A DNA stretch of 64,000 bases from Riptortus pedestris (taxonomy: Eukaryota; Arthropoda; Insecta; Hemiptera; Alydidae). How positions within the stretch are numbered: the stretch's first letter is position 1; the number at the start of each line of letters is the position of its first letter. The notes below the pieces were generated by a model. It made no database searches, was not told the origin of the DNA, and was given only the letters and a program-made list of their open reading frames with translations. Positions 32,956 through 44,349 of this stretch are shown piece after piece. Location: positions 173,610,001-173,674,000 of the forward strand of contig CM032228.1 of NCBI GenBank assembly GCA_019009955.1, written 5' to 3'. Made by a program: the position numbers and the translations under genes.

Positions 32956-34079
32956 TTTATAGAGTAAGCTAAGTTTATCAGGGTTTAAAATAAATTGAAT
33001 TGTTGAGCGTTCCAGGAATATTTAGTGTAATATTATTTAACTCATTATTGGATGAAGTGATTTTTTTATTTTATAGATCATGATAAATAAAAAAAAGGAG
33101 AACAACGTGTTTACTATGGAAAATGTTGGGGTTCTCTTCCTAAGACAATAAACTTTGTTATTGATACTGATTTATATTATTGTCTTGTTTTTGTTTTTTT
33201 TCATTGAATAGCTTAATAGTCATAGAAAGTTTCCTATAATAAAAAAATTGGCTTATAAATAATTATTATTCATCCTTGAAAAGTACAAAGTTTCTAAGGA
33301 GTCTAATTATTGTAGTTGACTAGTGGCCGATACATAGTGGAATTAATCAGAGGAGTAGGAGAGAGAAGAACGAGGACTAAAAGGAACATAAAATGTGTGA
33401 AGACACACTAATAGTATATTCTGGGAACAAGGGCTGTGAGCTGGGCCCCTGCCAGGAGGTGCCCTAGTATTTCACGCCGCTTCGGATATAATTAATTAAA
33501 TGGGATTAATATATGTTTTGGAGCTGGGCAGACATTTGTCTCTCTACACTCTTATCTCTTAGCACTTCGTCAGTCAAGAGACTAAACATCCCCGGAAAGC
33601 CATCACGCAGCAACGTTATTGAAATATCGATAACTAACAGATCTTAGCTTGTTATACTTGACTTGCAATAAGTCTCTCTTGGAATGGACAATAACCCATT
33701 TTTTTTCTCCTCATAGTAACCACATGAGGTGTTATTTATTTGAATACATCCTCCATTGCCACATGGCATATTACATGTGTGATTATGTTTAAATAAATTT
33801 TTATTTTATAATATATACACGATAATCAACTATCTACTCTAATATAATATAACAAAAATAATAATAAAATATAATATTAAAACAAGTGAGATAATTACAA
33901 ATAAAATTAATAAATGAAATGAAAAATAAATAAATAAATAAAAACAAAACAATTAAAGTTAAACTCAAGCGATGTTTAATTTGCGAGTATATGTGAGTAA
34001 ATATATTGAATTATAATTCTATTTCTCACAATCAACTTTACATTCTAATGAATTATTGCTACATACACATCTAAACTTT
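32956..34079. other. Unassigned, with a homeodomain-motif patch near 33480-33520
   Basis: Around 33420-33620 the composition is more balanced. At 33490-33510 TATAATTAATTAAATGGGATTAATA combines TAATTA cores with GGGATTAAT, resembling the motif set at 16569-16606. No TE is recognised. The remainder is AT-rich. Confidence 0.35.
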
Positions 34080-34374
34080 TGATAAACTTTATAAGTTCAT
34101 TATTATATTTGTTAAATATAATATAAGGTGGTTCTGGCCGATTACCTCCTTTTAAAATTATGTTCATTATTATATTTTATCTATTTTGAAAATTTTCATT
34201 GTCTTGAATTTTAAAACATGTTAAATAATGTCCTGTCTGTCCTTGTTCCGATAGAAATTGTGTGCATAAGTAATGGTGACTCTTAATTGGGTCGTAGTTG
34301 TGAGTTATAAAATAACCCTTGAATGCTTTTAATATGGAAAAATAGGCACCGATATGACTAGTTGAAATACTCAA
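34080..34374 (-). pseudogene. Non-LTR retrotransposon C-terminal remnant (second family member)
   Basis: The minus-strand frame reads IGAYFSILKAFKGYFITHN, then SHHYLCTQFLSEQGQTGHYL and TCFKIQDNENFQN before a stop, followed by RPEPPYIIFNKYNNELIKFI. The T-Q-F-L-(S/T)-G-H-G-x-x-x-x-Y-L-x-R-F motif, then a zinc-knuckle position and a short helical end, marks the region after RNase H in R1/Jockey-like elements. Here GHG has become EQG and the knuckle cysteines are lost. The ATG at 34374 is not meaningful. It is a different element from the one at 29905. Confidence 0.65.
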
Positions 34375-37129
34375 ACTAAATCAACCCCGATTGTTTATTT
34401 GTCATTCGATTATCATGGGTTACAATTTAAAACAAATAACAGCAGTTAAAAGAAAATGCAGGTAGTAGGTATAGCAAGAAATAAATATATAAACAAGTAT
34501 CAAAATATATTCTATTTAAACATATTCATAACATTTTAATTTATAACACTAAAAAATATGGGCTATTAGAATCATATAGAAACATATATTAGATTGTGTA
34601 CGTAACTTAATGAAAAACATTTACCACAATAAGACATTACCAAGCAGAATAGTTTTCTCATTTTTAATGATTTATTAATAAAAAACTGTAAATGAAGATT
34701 TAAAAAAAAAAAAAACACATTTCCAATCCAATTTTGGCACCTCTGCACGTGCTGTCATTTGAATTACGATTTATGCATTAATAGTATTATATATTCGTGA
34801 GTCTGTATATTTTTCAGAACTCTCTATGTACCTGTATACACAATTGATATCAGAAAAGGATTGTTAACCTAAATGTTTATAATTACTTAAGGGAAAACGT
34901 TAAAGTTAATCGATTATTACTGTCCCACCTCTGACCTCTGGGTATTTCCTGCAGTTGTGAGAAATGTTTTCCCGATAACTGTAATGTAATTTCACTCATG
35001 CTAGAAATCGAAGAAAGCTCGAATATATCATGGATCATCAATATAATTATGTTTCGTTGCAACTTTTTCCCATTTTAATATCATTGGATATGGAATATGG
35101 TCTTCAATATATTAAATTTATGTTGTGCATACATCTTGTGATTGACCCAGGAAGTGGACATCAGAAAGAGTGTTAAGAGAAAGCTCTGAGGATGCTGGAA
35201 ATACGTTTAGTAAAACTTCGGCCAATATCCCGGACAAAAAATGTTTAGAGATCCATCCCTCCTTAACCATAGCACGAAAAACTGACCATTAACACTCCTG
35301 TCATACATTTAATAAATACATATAATAAGGTGAAATTTTAATAATAGAGTGGTACACAGTGTGACAAAGAGACATTCTAATGAATAAAAGTTCAAGGGCA
35401 TTTCGTCGTTTGTAAATACTTAGTTATTTCAATGATACGATATGTTTATTAAATACTTCTGCACAACAAGAAACAAATAATATAAAAATTGAATATCTTG
35501 AGAAAAGTCTAGTTTTCAGAATCGCAGGGTCACTGTTATTTGTGGAATATCTAAAACAATTCACTGTGTAGGTTAATACATTTAGAAGTTAATTCAAATA
35601 ACAAACAATAAGTTCATTCCAATAAACAGAAGCATAGAATAGCTACTATTGTTTGTAGCGATTCTAAGTTGCAGAATTTGTACGGGGTTTCTGCCTTTAA
35701 ATCAGTGTTTACTAGTTTATTTATTTGCACAGGACCAAGAACTGCTTGAAGAATCTTGAAACGTGCTACTAATAATGAGATTTCTATTTCATGATCAATA
35801 GAAACGACTTCTGCTATACTGTCCCTCGGACCATATGCATTCTAAAGGACTGAAACCAGGTCATCTACTTGTCCCTCGAAACTCTTAATCAGGCATTTTA
35901 AAAACACATCCATACAAACTTTTATCAATTCCTGTTCCGAATGCGAATGGATACAGCATAAAGAAGCCATTATTCCCCCTTCCGGCGGCGAACGTATTTA
36001 GGTCAGCCAAACAAAAATGGTTATCCCTAAGTTTTAATGTTTCTTTAAAAGGGTCATGCATCACTGGCGAGAGTAAGGGCTGAAGTACACTCGGAGGGCC
36101 TACTACTCTCTCTTATAGCCTATTCCTTCCAGCGAGAGAGAGGGACTTTAAAATACCTGCAGATACATATCTTAGTAGCCAGATAAGAAAACAGACTTTT
36201 CCCTCTTTTCTTCTTTTTCCCCCCTTTAAAGTAACTGTTTTATTATCCTAAGTTTAACTGAGTTAACCAGCCGGATAGATCCAAGATTTATGAATATGTA
36301 AATAAATCCTGTTGGATAAGAAAAATAAGTTTGCGCTTTTAAAAGAATTAGAGATGGTTTTTATTCATGAGTATGTATTTTAGGGCTTCTTTTTAAAAGA
36401 AAATAGAGAAGGTACAACAATGCCTCATTTAATTTGTTAAAGAAACTGAAACCATGCGAAGCGTGTCTAACAACAAAGTCTATTTTTATTTGGAGAAGAT
36501 GAATATTTTACATGAAATAGCTAACATCATTAAAGCTATCGAATACATAAAATAATAGTCTTCGTCATAACAGTTCATACTTCGTTGGTAGTACACAGCA
36601 GATAGAGAGCTCTAGGAGGTAGTTAGGATTAGGACATTAGAAATAACAACTTCAATTTTTTAAGGGTCATAACAAACAGTCTGCCAGCAAGTACACCGCT
36701 TAAGAACTAAATTCAATTTTCTTATGGTCACATTTATAAGGCCAAAGTAGCGTTTTGATGAATCCCGGTTATCCACAATCTTTTAAATTATTTTAATTTT
36801 TTATCATTTATAATCTAAGGTGGCGTCATAGTGCCACCAAATGCCGATAATATTGAACAAAAGTATGTGTATATCGTTGTCCATTCAATGAAGAGAAAAA
36901 AACTAATGGATTACTGAGATTTTAAACTGTAAAATTTACTGTTTTAAAATCATCCAGAAAAATCTATTCCATATACATTATTTGTTATTTCCTTTTAAAA
37001 AACGTTATCTTTTAATTAGGCTGATTTATTCTGTAGTTGGGGGTTGAATTTGTTACATGTTGCATATCTTGTGCTATACTAGAAACCACTCCTAAAATAA
37101 TTTATAATCAGATAGATTGCTTCTCAAAG
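34375..37129. other. Long unassigned stretch
   Basis: No TE family or tandem repeat identified. A small GC-richer patch at 36050-36150 contains GGCGAGAGTAAGGGCTGAAG and GCGAGAGAGAGGGAC. No convincing coding region. Confidence 0.35.
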
Positions 37130-37208
37130 AGGCAATTTCCCCACAGATGTTCGCGTATAAATGACAACCTCAATCCTACCTATGATATGACGAATATGAG
37201 GTCCGTTC

Positions 37209-37214
<6 letters not shown>

Positions 37215-37266
<52 letters not shown>
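37215..37266. repeat. (TA)n microsatellite, left part of the H copy 10 core
   Basis: About 26 TA units between H sequence and the P element. Confidence 0.95.
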
Positions 37267-37268
<2 letters not shown>

Positions 37269-38845
37269 TAGCTCAGATACCCGGCTTCGCTCGGGAATTC
37301 ATTTGAGGCTGAATGGTGATGGTATATTTTTGGCAAGGCTTTATTTTGCACAATATTTTGACATTTACCCGTCCCAGTGTTTAGGGTTAACACCCGTCGT
37401 TTCTGTGGATTTGTTAATAATAAAATTATTTTTTTATGTAAGACTTCACTGTCCTGCATATTGTCATATTTCCCGTTTCCTGTGCATTATGCATAGATTT
37501 GAATTATTAATGAGAAAATATTGACATACATTTGAATCAATTTTTTTCATTTGAGGTACCTGGTAGTTCATGTTGAAAAGAAGTGTTGAGCAAATTTCTC
37601 TAAATAACAAAATAAACAACTTTTGTTATGTGCATATTTGCCGAAACCCCAATAGGAAATCACTATTTTTAATTATAGGCCTCCCTTATAACCCCTACTC
37701 CTGCCCGTCCCTAGAAATAGTATGGCTTACTATAAGGAAGGCGTTAGTGCTTAATACACATACTGAGTGTTTTATTTAGTTCGGTTGAGTCTTTTGTGCC
37801 AAATAAAATTGTTGACTCCCCCTATAATTTCTAGCGTATAACGCCTTTATACTTCGGTATACGACGATAGTGTATATAAAAAAAAGTTTCTCTAAATAAC
37901 AAAATAAACAACTTTTGTTATGTGCATATTTGCCGAAAATGCAATAGGAAACGAAATATCACTATTATTAATTTCAGGCCTCCCACATAACCCCCACTCC
38001 TGCCCGTCCCTAGAAATGTTAGTATGGCTTATTATATGGAAGGCGTTAGTGCTAATTCACATACCGAGTTCGGTTTAGTTCGGTTGAGTCTTTTGTGCCA
38101 AATAAAATTGTTCACTTCCGCTATAGGTTTTAGCGTATATCTAGTTTATAATTCGGTATACGAAAAAAGTGTATATAACAAAAGTAACTCTAAATAACAA
38201 AATAAGCAACTTTTGTTATGTTCATATTTGCCGAAAAACCAATAGGAAACGAAATATCGCTATTTTGATTTTCTGGCTTCCCTTATAACCCCCACTCCTG
38301 CCCTTCCCTAGAAATGTTGGTATGGCTTGTTATAATGAAAGCGTTAGTGCTAATGCATATACCGAGTTCTATTTATTTCGGTTGGGTCTTTTGTGCCAAA
38401 TAAAATTGTTCACTTCCGCTATAGGTTTTAGCGTATATCTAGTTTATAATTCGGTATACGAAAAAAGTGTATATAACAAAAGTTACTTTAAATAACAAAA
38501 TAAACAACTTTTGTTACGTTCATATTTGCCGAAAAACCAATAGGAAACGAAATATTGCTATTTTTAATTTCTGGCTTTCCTTATAACCCCCACTCCTGTT
38601 CGTCTCAGAGGATATTAATATAGCTAAAGTCTAAGTTGGGTTAGTAGTAATATACATACAATGTTTCATAAAATTCCGTTCAGCCGTTTATGCGTGAAAA
38701 GGTAACAAACAAACAAATAAACAAACAAACAAACAAACAGACACCAAAGAAACAAAATGCAGTTATGGTGTCTGTGACATGTGAAACGAAAAGTTATCGT
38801 GAAATTTCGCGAAAAAAATCAATGTACAGTCAGAGGTTACAATTT
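37267..38845 (+). mobile_element. Family P element, copy 2
   Basis: It has the same head (ACTAGCTCAGATACCCGGCT), about four ~299-bp units and the same tail as 9616-11210. The unit marker falls near 37690, 37990, 38289 and 38585. Differences include a GCACAATATTTTGACATTTA version of the head segment, and a shorter CAAA tract (38705-38740). Both boundaries abut TA repeats. Confidence 0.78.
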
Positions 38846-39390
38846 TATATATATATATAGATATAGATACATACACACTTGTCTGTTACCACTCTAACCG
38901 TCTCAATTTTTATTTAATCACTACCAATCTCGACATAGCGATAAGCGTTTCATGAAAACTAAAGATAAAGTTCGTTAACGGCTGAAATCGGACTGTGGAG
39001 GGAGGAAGGAAGTTAAGAGGGACGGGTTTCAAAAATTATTACTAGTCGGGTCGTAAAATGATATATAACCAATCTTGTTAAATGCTATTGATGGTCTTCA
39101 AAAAATGTTCTGAGGGTTTTTTCTTAACTCAAAATTAAGTGGGTTATTCGGGCTTTCTTATTTACACTCTTCGTTAAACCCTCTTATCTACTTATTATTT
39201 TTTTTTTAATATAGAATTAGAAAATATATGGTGAAATGAGATTTAAAGCAAGGGTCAGTGAAATATATCTACCTTTCCTAACTAATAGCTGGCCACTTAG
39301 AATCATAGTGCTATTGGCTCCCTATTTCTAAGTATAATAGGACTTACAGGACACATGGAACGAATTCAGAGATCGAAAACTAGATTCTAA

Positions 39391-39603
39391 ACTGCTCAAA
39401 AATGAATAGGGATATTGTTAGGTTTTGTGGTATTTATGGGGCGTAGCATTTTTTTTTATTTTTTTAATTATAAATATCATTAATATTTAATAGAAATTAT
39501 TGTCTTCCCCCCCATAAAAAAGTTACTTAATTAAGGTCGATTTAATTAAAATTTGTAGGATAAGAAAAAAATAACCAATATCCCTATTCATTTTTGAGCA
39601 GTA
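39391..39603. mobile_element. MITE with 27-bp perfect terminal inverted repeats, Tc1-like ends
   Basis: The left end 39391-39417 (ACTGCTCAAAAATGAATAGG then GATATTG) is the exact complement of 39576-39602. The 212-bp element is AT-rich inside and codes for nothing. The right flank gives a TA dinucleotide and the left has AA, so a TA target duplication with one change is plausible. ACTGCTCAAAAA-A-TA-GGGA ends are known from Tc1-like transposons in fish and other animals, which makes a Tc1-derived MITE the best guess. Confidence 0.82.
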
Positions 39604-40625
39604 TATTTAGATGTGAGGTTGCCGGTCAGTGAGGCTTCTATCTTTTCCCCGGTGACGAATAGAGTAAACACTTCAATAAATAAGTAGCACTCTTTATTCA
39701 TTTAAGCTACGACAATATAACTAGTTGAGCATTTGCCCTCCATAAATATCGTGAGACCACATGATGGGTTTTTGCTCTCAATCTTTTGGTTACTTGTACC
39801 AGTTGGTTAAAACGGTCTCTAGTGGCACATTAACGAGTTTAGTCATCCGTCTGGAGTAGAGTGCTACATTTCTGAAAAAGCCCGCGGTTGACAATCTCTC
39901 AACGTTGACTGAATATTAGGGTCCAGCAAACTTGAATTGTATGTGTTCCAGAAATGTTATAAGGGCTCTCTACGTTCGGAATGCTTTATAATTATGTTAT
40001 CTCTCATCCGAGTTCCCGCATGCAGGGACACGGGGGGGATGTCACACATTCGAACAGTCCTGCTTGTTAAACAAGTGTAGAACAAGTTGAAATGGGAACC
40101 TGACTCCGGATAGTACCAGTGGCGATGATGTTTTGATGAAGTAGAGCAGAAAGGACGGGAGAGTGAGAGAGAGAGAGACGGAGGTAATAAGAGGCGGCCG
40201 CTGTCAGGAGCAGTAGAGCCGCTGATTAGGGGACAAAGCTCAGTTAGGCCAGTCCCTTATCTGCCTGCTTAATTCTACCCATGCTCTCCTACAGTCGATC
40301 ATATTTCATTGTACGCGTGTGTGTCTGTTTACCTTACAATACAAAACGTATCACTTACCTTTATCCCCTTTACATTTGATACAGTAGAGGACTAATTATG
40401 CCTAGCCCAGTCTTATGCACTCAGGAGCGACATGGCTGTGAGCTGAGGATCGGAGGCTGGAAGCTGATATAACCACCAAATTCTCCCCAGAAATTCATGG
40501 AAGGCTGAATGGCATGTGCCTTGATATTGATGCCACTAACTACTGGCAGACCTCGGCTACATACAAGCTTATAACAAACTACAAGCTTAACTAAATTCAC
40601 TTAAATTAACTACCAATCAACATGT
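39604..40625. other. Mostly unassigned; less AT-rich island at about 40090-40300
   Basis: The island contains a GAGAGAGAGAGA run, GAGGCGGCCGCTGTCAGGAG and CTGATTAGGGGACAAAGC. There is no repeat-family match and no convincing frame. Confidence 0.35.
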
Positions 40626-40858
40626 TTTTGTTTGTTTATTATTATTTACGTCCACTTTATGCTACTATGGCTAATCGGGACGGGTTATCTACAGGTTACC
40701 ACCCTTTTCTAGCCAGGGTGGGCTCAAGGAGTTTATTTAGTGAGTCCGTCACTAAATAAATGTCTACTGCCCAGGGCGGGAATCGAACCCGCCACTCTAG
40801 GTCTACCACGCGAGATTAGGAACAACGCCCAAACCCGCACGGCCAACCTGAGCCCCCT
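40626..40858 (-). mobile_element. tRNA-derived SINE, copy C (full length)
   Basis: On the minus strand it starts GGGGGCTCAGGTTGGCCGTG. The A box TTGGCCGTGCGG and B box GGGTTCGATTCCCGCC are very well kept, followed by the family body and an A/T-rich tail. The 11-mer AATCAACATGT flanks it on both sides (40615 and 40859), a clear target duplication. The head resembles class II tRNAs (Leu/Ser). It is the best copy from which to read the family consensus. Confidence 0.95.
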
Positions 40859-40870
40859 AATCAACATGTA

Positions 40871-42608
40871 TTGAGCAGGAGACAGTAAACTACATTACCT
40901 ATGAACATATTATAATTTATTTAAGAAAAACCTCCACAACCATGGCGATCAGGATAAAACACGATGTGAACATACCCACGGAATATATTTAATTTATCTA
41001 TTGCCATATATTTAACCACGCCAATCATCCCACGCAATGGTTGAATCTGGAACACATTTGTGTTGCTTTTTATTTACTCTAGAGTGATAACTCCTACTCC
41101 CGGAATGGAGTGATCTCATCGGATTGCCACTCGTTACCTTCTTAAACTTCTAATTTTTTTGGAATATTTCACCAAAATCCACATTAATTTCTAGTTTTGT
41201 TTTTGGAAATGTTATTTAACATTCATTCGGAGAGATGATCCCCAATAAATATAAAGAGTCTAAATTTAATGTCAGTTCAGAACTCAGGGAAATTAATTAA
41301 GACTAAAGAGTAAAAACATGGAATCTAATGAGTGATAACTCATGAAGCGAATATGAGTTGCATTTAAATTGTTCCTTTCATGCTTTGAAACATCAATTCA
41401 CCTTAGAGTTTTATGGAAGCCAAATTTTGGAATTCAAATTTCAAGGGTTTTCAGTTAGCTATGGGTATTAGCTTCCCGTGCTTCCGCCATTTTAAGCAAC
41501 GTGAGCATTTGTCCTACTGGCACTCAACTGCCTGAAGTTTGTTCACGCTGGATTATTATATCATAGTAGACTTAGGGTCGAATCAATAAGTGTCTTTTAT
41601 AAACCATTTATTTTATTTAATGGTAACATAATTTAAGGAACTGTTCAGATCAATATAAAAACTGTATGATAAAAATGTCAGAAATGATATTTCTCATAAG
41701 TTGTTCTTGGAAGAGAAATATTTTTAAGTTGGAATATTAAACTAAGTTTTTAATAAAAAGAAACAGTTCAAAAATCTCTATAATAGTTGCTCTGGGTTAA
41801 CATCCATATATAGTAGAACAATAATTATAATGTAAAATAAAAAATTACCTGGTGTTTTACAAGTTATATTAGTACTGGCATATAAGTCGAAATGGCGCTG
41901 CCTTTTTGTGTCGGCGAGTCAGATCATTATGCCCCATTATTATTCGAGTGGCCGCGGATGAACTCAATGTTTTAATTGAATTGCAGTATTATAATTAGGC
42001 AGTATGTTTCATGAATTATATGGAACAGGAAAGTTGCCACCCCTAGAAACGGTTCCTCAGCCTTAGCAAAGGTGACTAAGAATTAAAGGAATCGACTTAC
42101 GGTTGCCAAATAGAGAATGCCTCAAAAAGGTTCTGGAATTTTATCTATTTTTATGTAGGAAATGAACTTTGTCAACATGAGCTATATTATGGTTCTTATA
42201 CTATTGACGGGAGTGAATGTTTATTTGGAATAACATTCACTATATTTCCACGGGAAAACATTTTTATTATAGCACACAATGACGGATAATAAAACTAGTT
42301 AATTACTTTGGTCGCCTCTCATACATATACCAATGGTATTTCTCTAGAATGTCTGAAAAAAAGGGTTTATTATTTTTTTTCTCAGGCACCTAAGACATAT
42401 AATATTTTTTGGTGAAAATTACATTTATTAGAATCCAGGGACGATAATAAATTTATTAATGTTCCATGGTGCATGCTTAAGACTATTATATGGTGAAATT
42501 TGATGATAAAAAAAATGATTTAATTAGAGGTTATTCCAATACCTTTATTTCAGTTAATTTAGGAATGACAACTATTCCAAATAAGAATTTATTCTATTTT
42601 AAGCAATA
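40871..42608. other. Unassigned AT-rich sequence
   Basis: No repeat family or coding feature recognised. Confidence 0.4.
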
Positions 42609-42735
42609 GGAATTTATTTAGAAGAACTTACTAAATAAAATCCTGGACCAGAGTCCCGGCTAGGGCGAGTGGCTGTGGAGTGGGGTATTCTGGCTAGATA
42701 ACACATTAGCCTCAGTAGCACATTAATAAATAGCA
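42609..42735 (+). mobile_element. Diverged SINE body fragment
   Basis: GAATTTATTTAGAAGAACTT and ACTAAATAAAATCCTGG, then CCCGGCTAGGG, TAGATAACACATTAGCC and a CACATTAATAAATA end, follow the order of the SINE body (hairpin, GGCTAG, TAGATAACCCG, ATTAGCC, tail). The tRNA-like head is absent and divergence is high. Confidence 0.45.
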
Positions 42736-42951
42736 TTACACATTAATTTGTTTAATGACTTCTTTTTACTTCATGGGTTTGAATGGTAAACGGCATTAAA
42801 TGTTCAGGCTTAGCATAGGACATTTTTGTTTGTTAGGTGATCACAAAGAATGATTCAGTGTTGTGAAGGATCCATGAATACATACATTATAGACACATTT
42901 TACACCGTCCACGACAAGTAGCACAGCTAGTATTAAATCAATTTTCACTTC

Positions 42952-42952
<1 letters not shown>

Positions 42953-42989
<37 letters not shown>
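42953..42989. repeat. (GT)n microsatellite
   Basis: About 16 GT units passing into GTGGGTGGGTGTGTGCGCGCGCGC (split: GT, GGGT, then GC). A related GTGCGTGCGT/GTGTGT tract lies at 43112-43140. Confidence 0.93.
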
Positions 42990-43026
42990 TGGGTGGGTGT
43001 GTGCGCGCGCGCTACCTATACTTCAT

Positions 43027-43110
43027 AGTTCTTATAATTGAAATTAAAGATAAGACAATAAAATTTAAAAATAAAAACCACAGGGTAAGTCCTTATATAT
43101 TTAGATTTAT
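43027..43110. repeat. 85-bp dispersed repeat (pair with 28868-28950)
   Basis: AGTTCTTATAATTGAAATTA through AGATAAGACAATAAAATTTA to ACCACAGGGTAAGTCCTTAT matches 28868-28950 almost base for base in the same orientation. It may be a piece of a larger, unidentified element. Confidence 0.75.
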
Positions 43111-43335
43111 ATGCGTGCGTGCGTGTGTGTGTGTGTGTGTAATCTGAGGTTTTCATTTCAACTAGTTGAAATAAACATTTATTTGAAAGAATAAAATGTT
43201 GACTTTCATTCAGTATAAAAGTTTCACAGGCGTAAAGAATTATGTCCATTTTTTTAACAAGTTTAAACAGTTCCCTTCTGTGGGTCATTGAGAGTCAATT
43301 TGAAAATAGTATAAGTTCAGTTCCAATATGGAAAA

Positions 43336-44349
43336 TTAGCTATTTTGATTACCTCATCGATGCGATTTTTTTTAAAATATCCTCAAACATTTGATCGATC
43401 CTACTTAGGAGAAGACAAAAATATGGTCCGTTCAAAATTATTTAACTCATATATAATTGTAGTGATAACAGACAAGTATATATGAGTTAAATAATTTATC
43501 TAGTGGTCGCAATTTTTGTTTGATTGTTACCAAAATTGATTATATAAAACTAAATATCAACTTCGTTCACGGCTGAAATCAAAATTTATAACCAACCTTG
43601 ATTTTTTATAAAAGTTGTTATACACAATTTTGTCTCTATCTTAAATATTAATGAGATATTTGCATTTTTGGTTTTTAGACGAGTGAACTCCCTCTCCTAC
43701 TCATGTCATATTAATAGTAAGCTGTTATATCATGTACCTCTTTATTCGAACCTTAAATACCAAATATTTTCAATAAACTGTTACTATGTGTGACACATGC
43801 AAATACCTTGTATCATGACGGCATCAGTTAAATTTTACGTTCTTATTCGAAAATGTCTATTTGGTCTATACCATACTCGACATTTAACCGATTCATAGGT
43901 AATAAAGTTAATAATTAATTATAATAATTAAAATTATAATTATAAATAATAATATAAAATAATTAAAGGTAATTCATAATAATTAAAGTCCATAGTCTTT
44001 AATAGCAGAAATGGGAAAAGGAATAGGGGGTGGGGTTATTGGGGATTTGATAATTCAAAATATCTCCGTTAGTCAAAAAATGTCCCTTCGAAAAATGTCA
44101 TTGAACAAAATTGTTTTTCTATTGTATAGACTATTGATGTTCTACAATTGTTGTTCGATACATGTTGTACTAAATTAAATATTAAGAGAGTTGTTCTTGC
44201 ATTCTTGTTTTCACCCTTAAATTAACCCTCACTTCTACACATCGTATTTTTATTTAGAAATTAAGAAATATCGTGAGATGAGATCACTAGTGTGGGACAC
44301 CAGCACGTGGGAAATCCACTTAGTTTACGCAGCTCCAGCGGGGAGCATT
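43336..44349 (-). mobile_element. Family H element, copy 11 (diverged, TA core replaced by a hairpin)
   Basis: The 5' end on the minus strand is near 44346 (complement of GCACGTGGGAAATCCACTTA and TTTACGCAGCTCC). The body continues to TGGTCCGTTCAAAATTA near 43425. Where the TA core should be (43434-43497) there is an inverted repeat (TTATTTAACTCATATATA and its complement) around an inverted ATAACAGACAAG segment. The terminal palindrome is eroded. Confidence 0.78.

Larger units (their letters stand above)
37130..39190 (-). mobile_element. Family H element, copy 10, split in its TA core by family P copy 2
   Basis: The H 3' half (complement of GAACGGACCTCATATTCGTC) occupies about 37170-37215 and leads into a TA tract. 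After the P element, minus-strand H sequence resumes with CTTGTCTGTTACCACTCTAA, AAGTTCGTTAACGGCTGAAA and GGGTCGTAAAATGATATATA, fading near 39190. The two H parts are in the order expected of one copy, so P entered the (TA)n core. Confidence 0.78.

Noticed and set aside
40760..40858. A functional tRNA gene
   Set aside because: A and B boxes are tRNA-like, but the cloverleaf is incomplete, a SINE body and tail follow, and the unit is flanked by target duplications.
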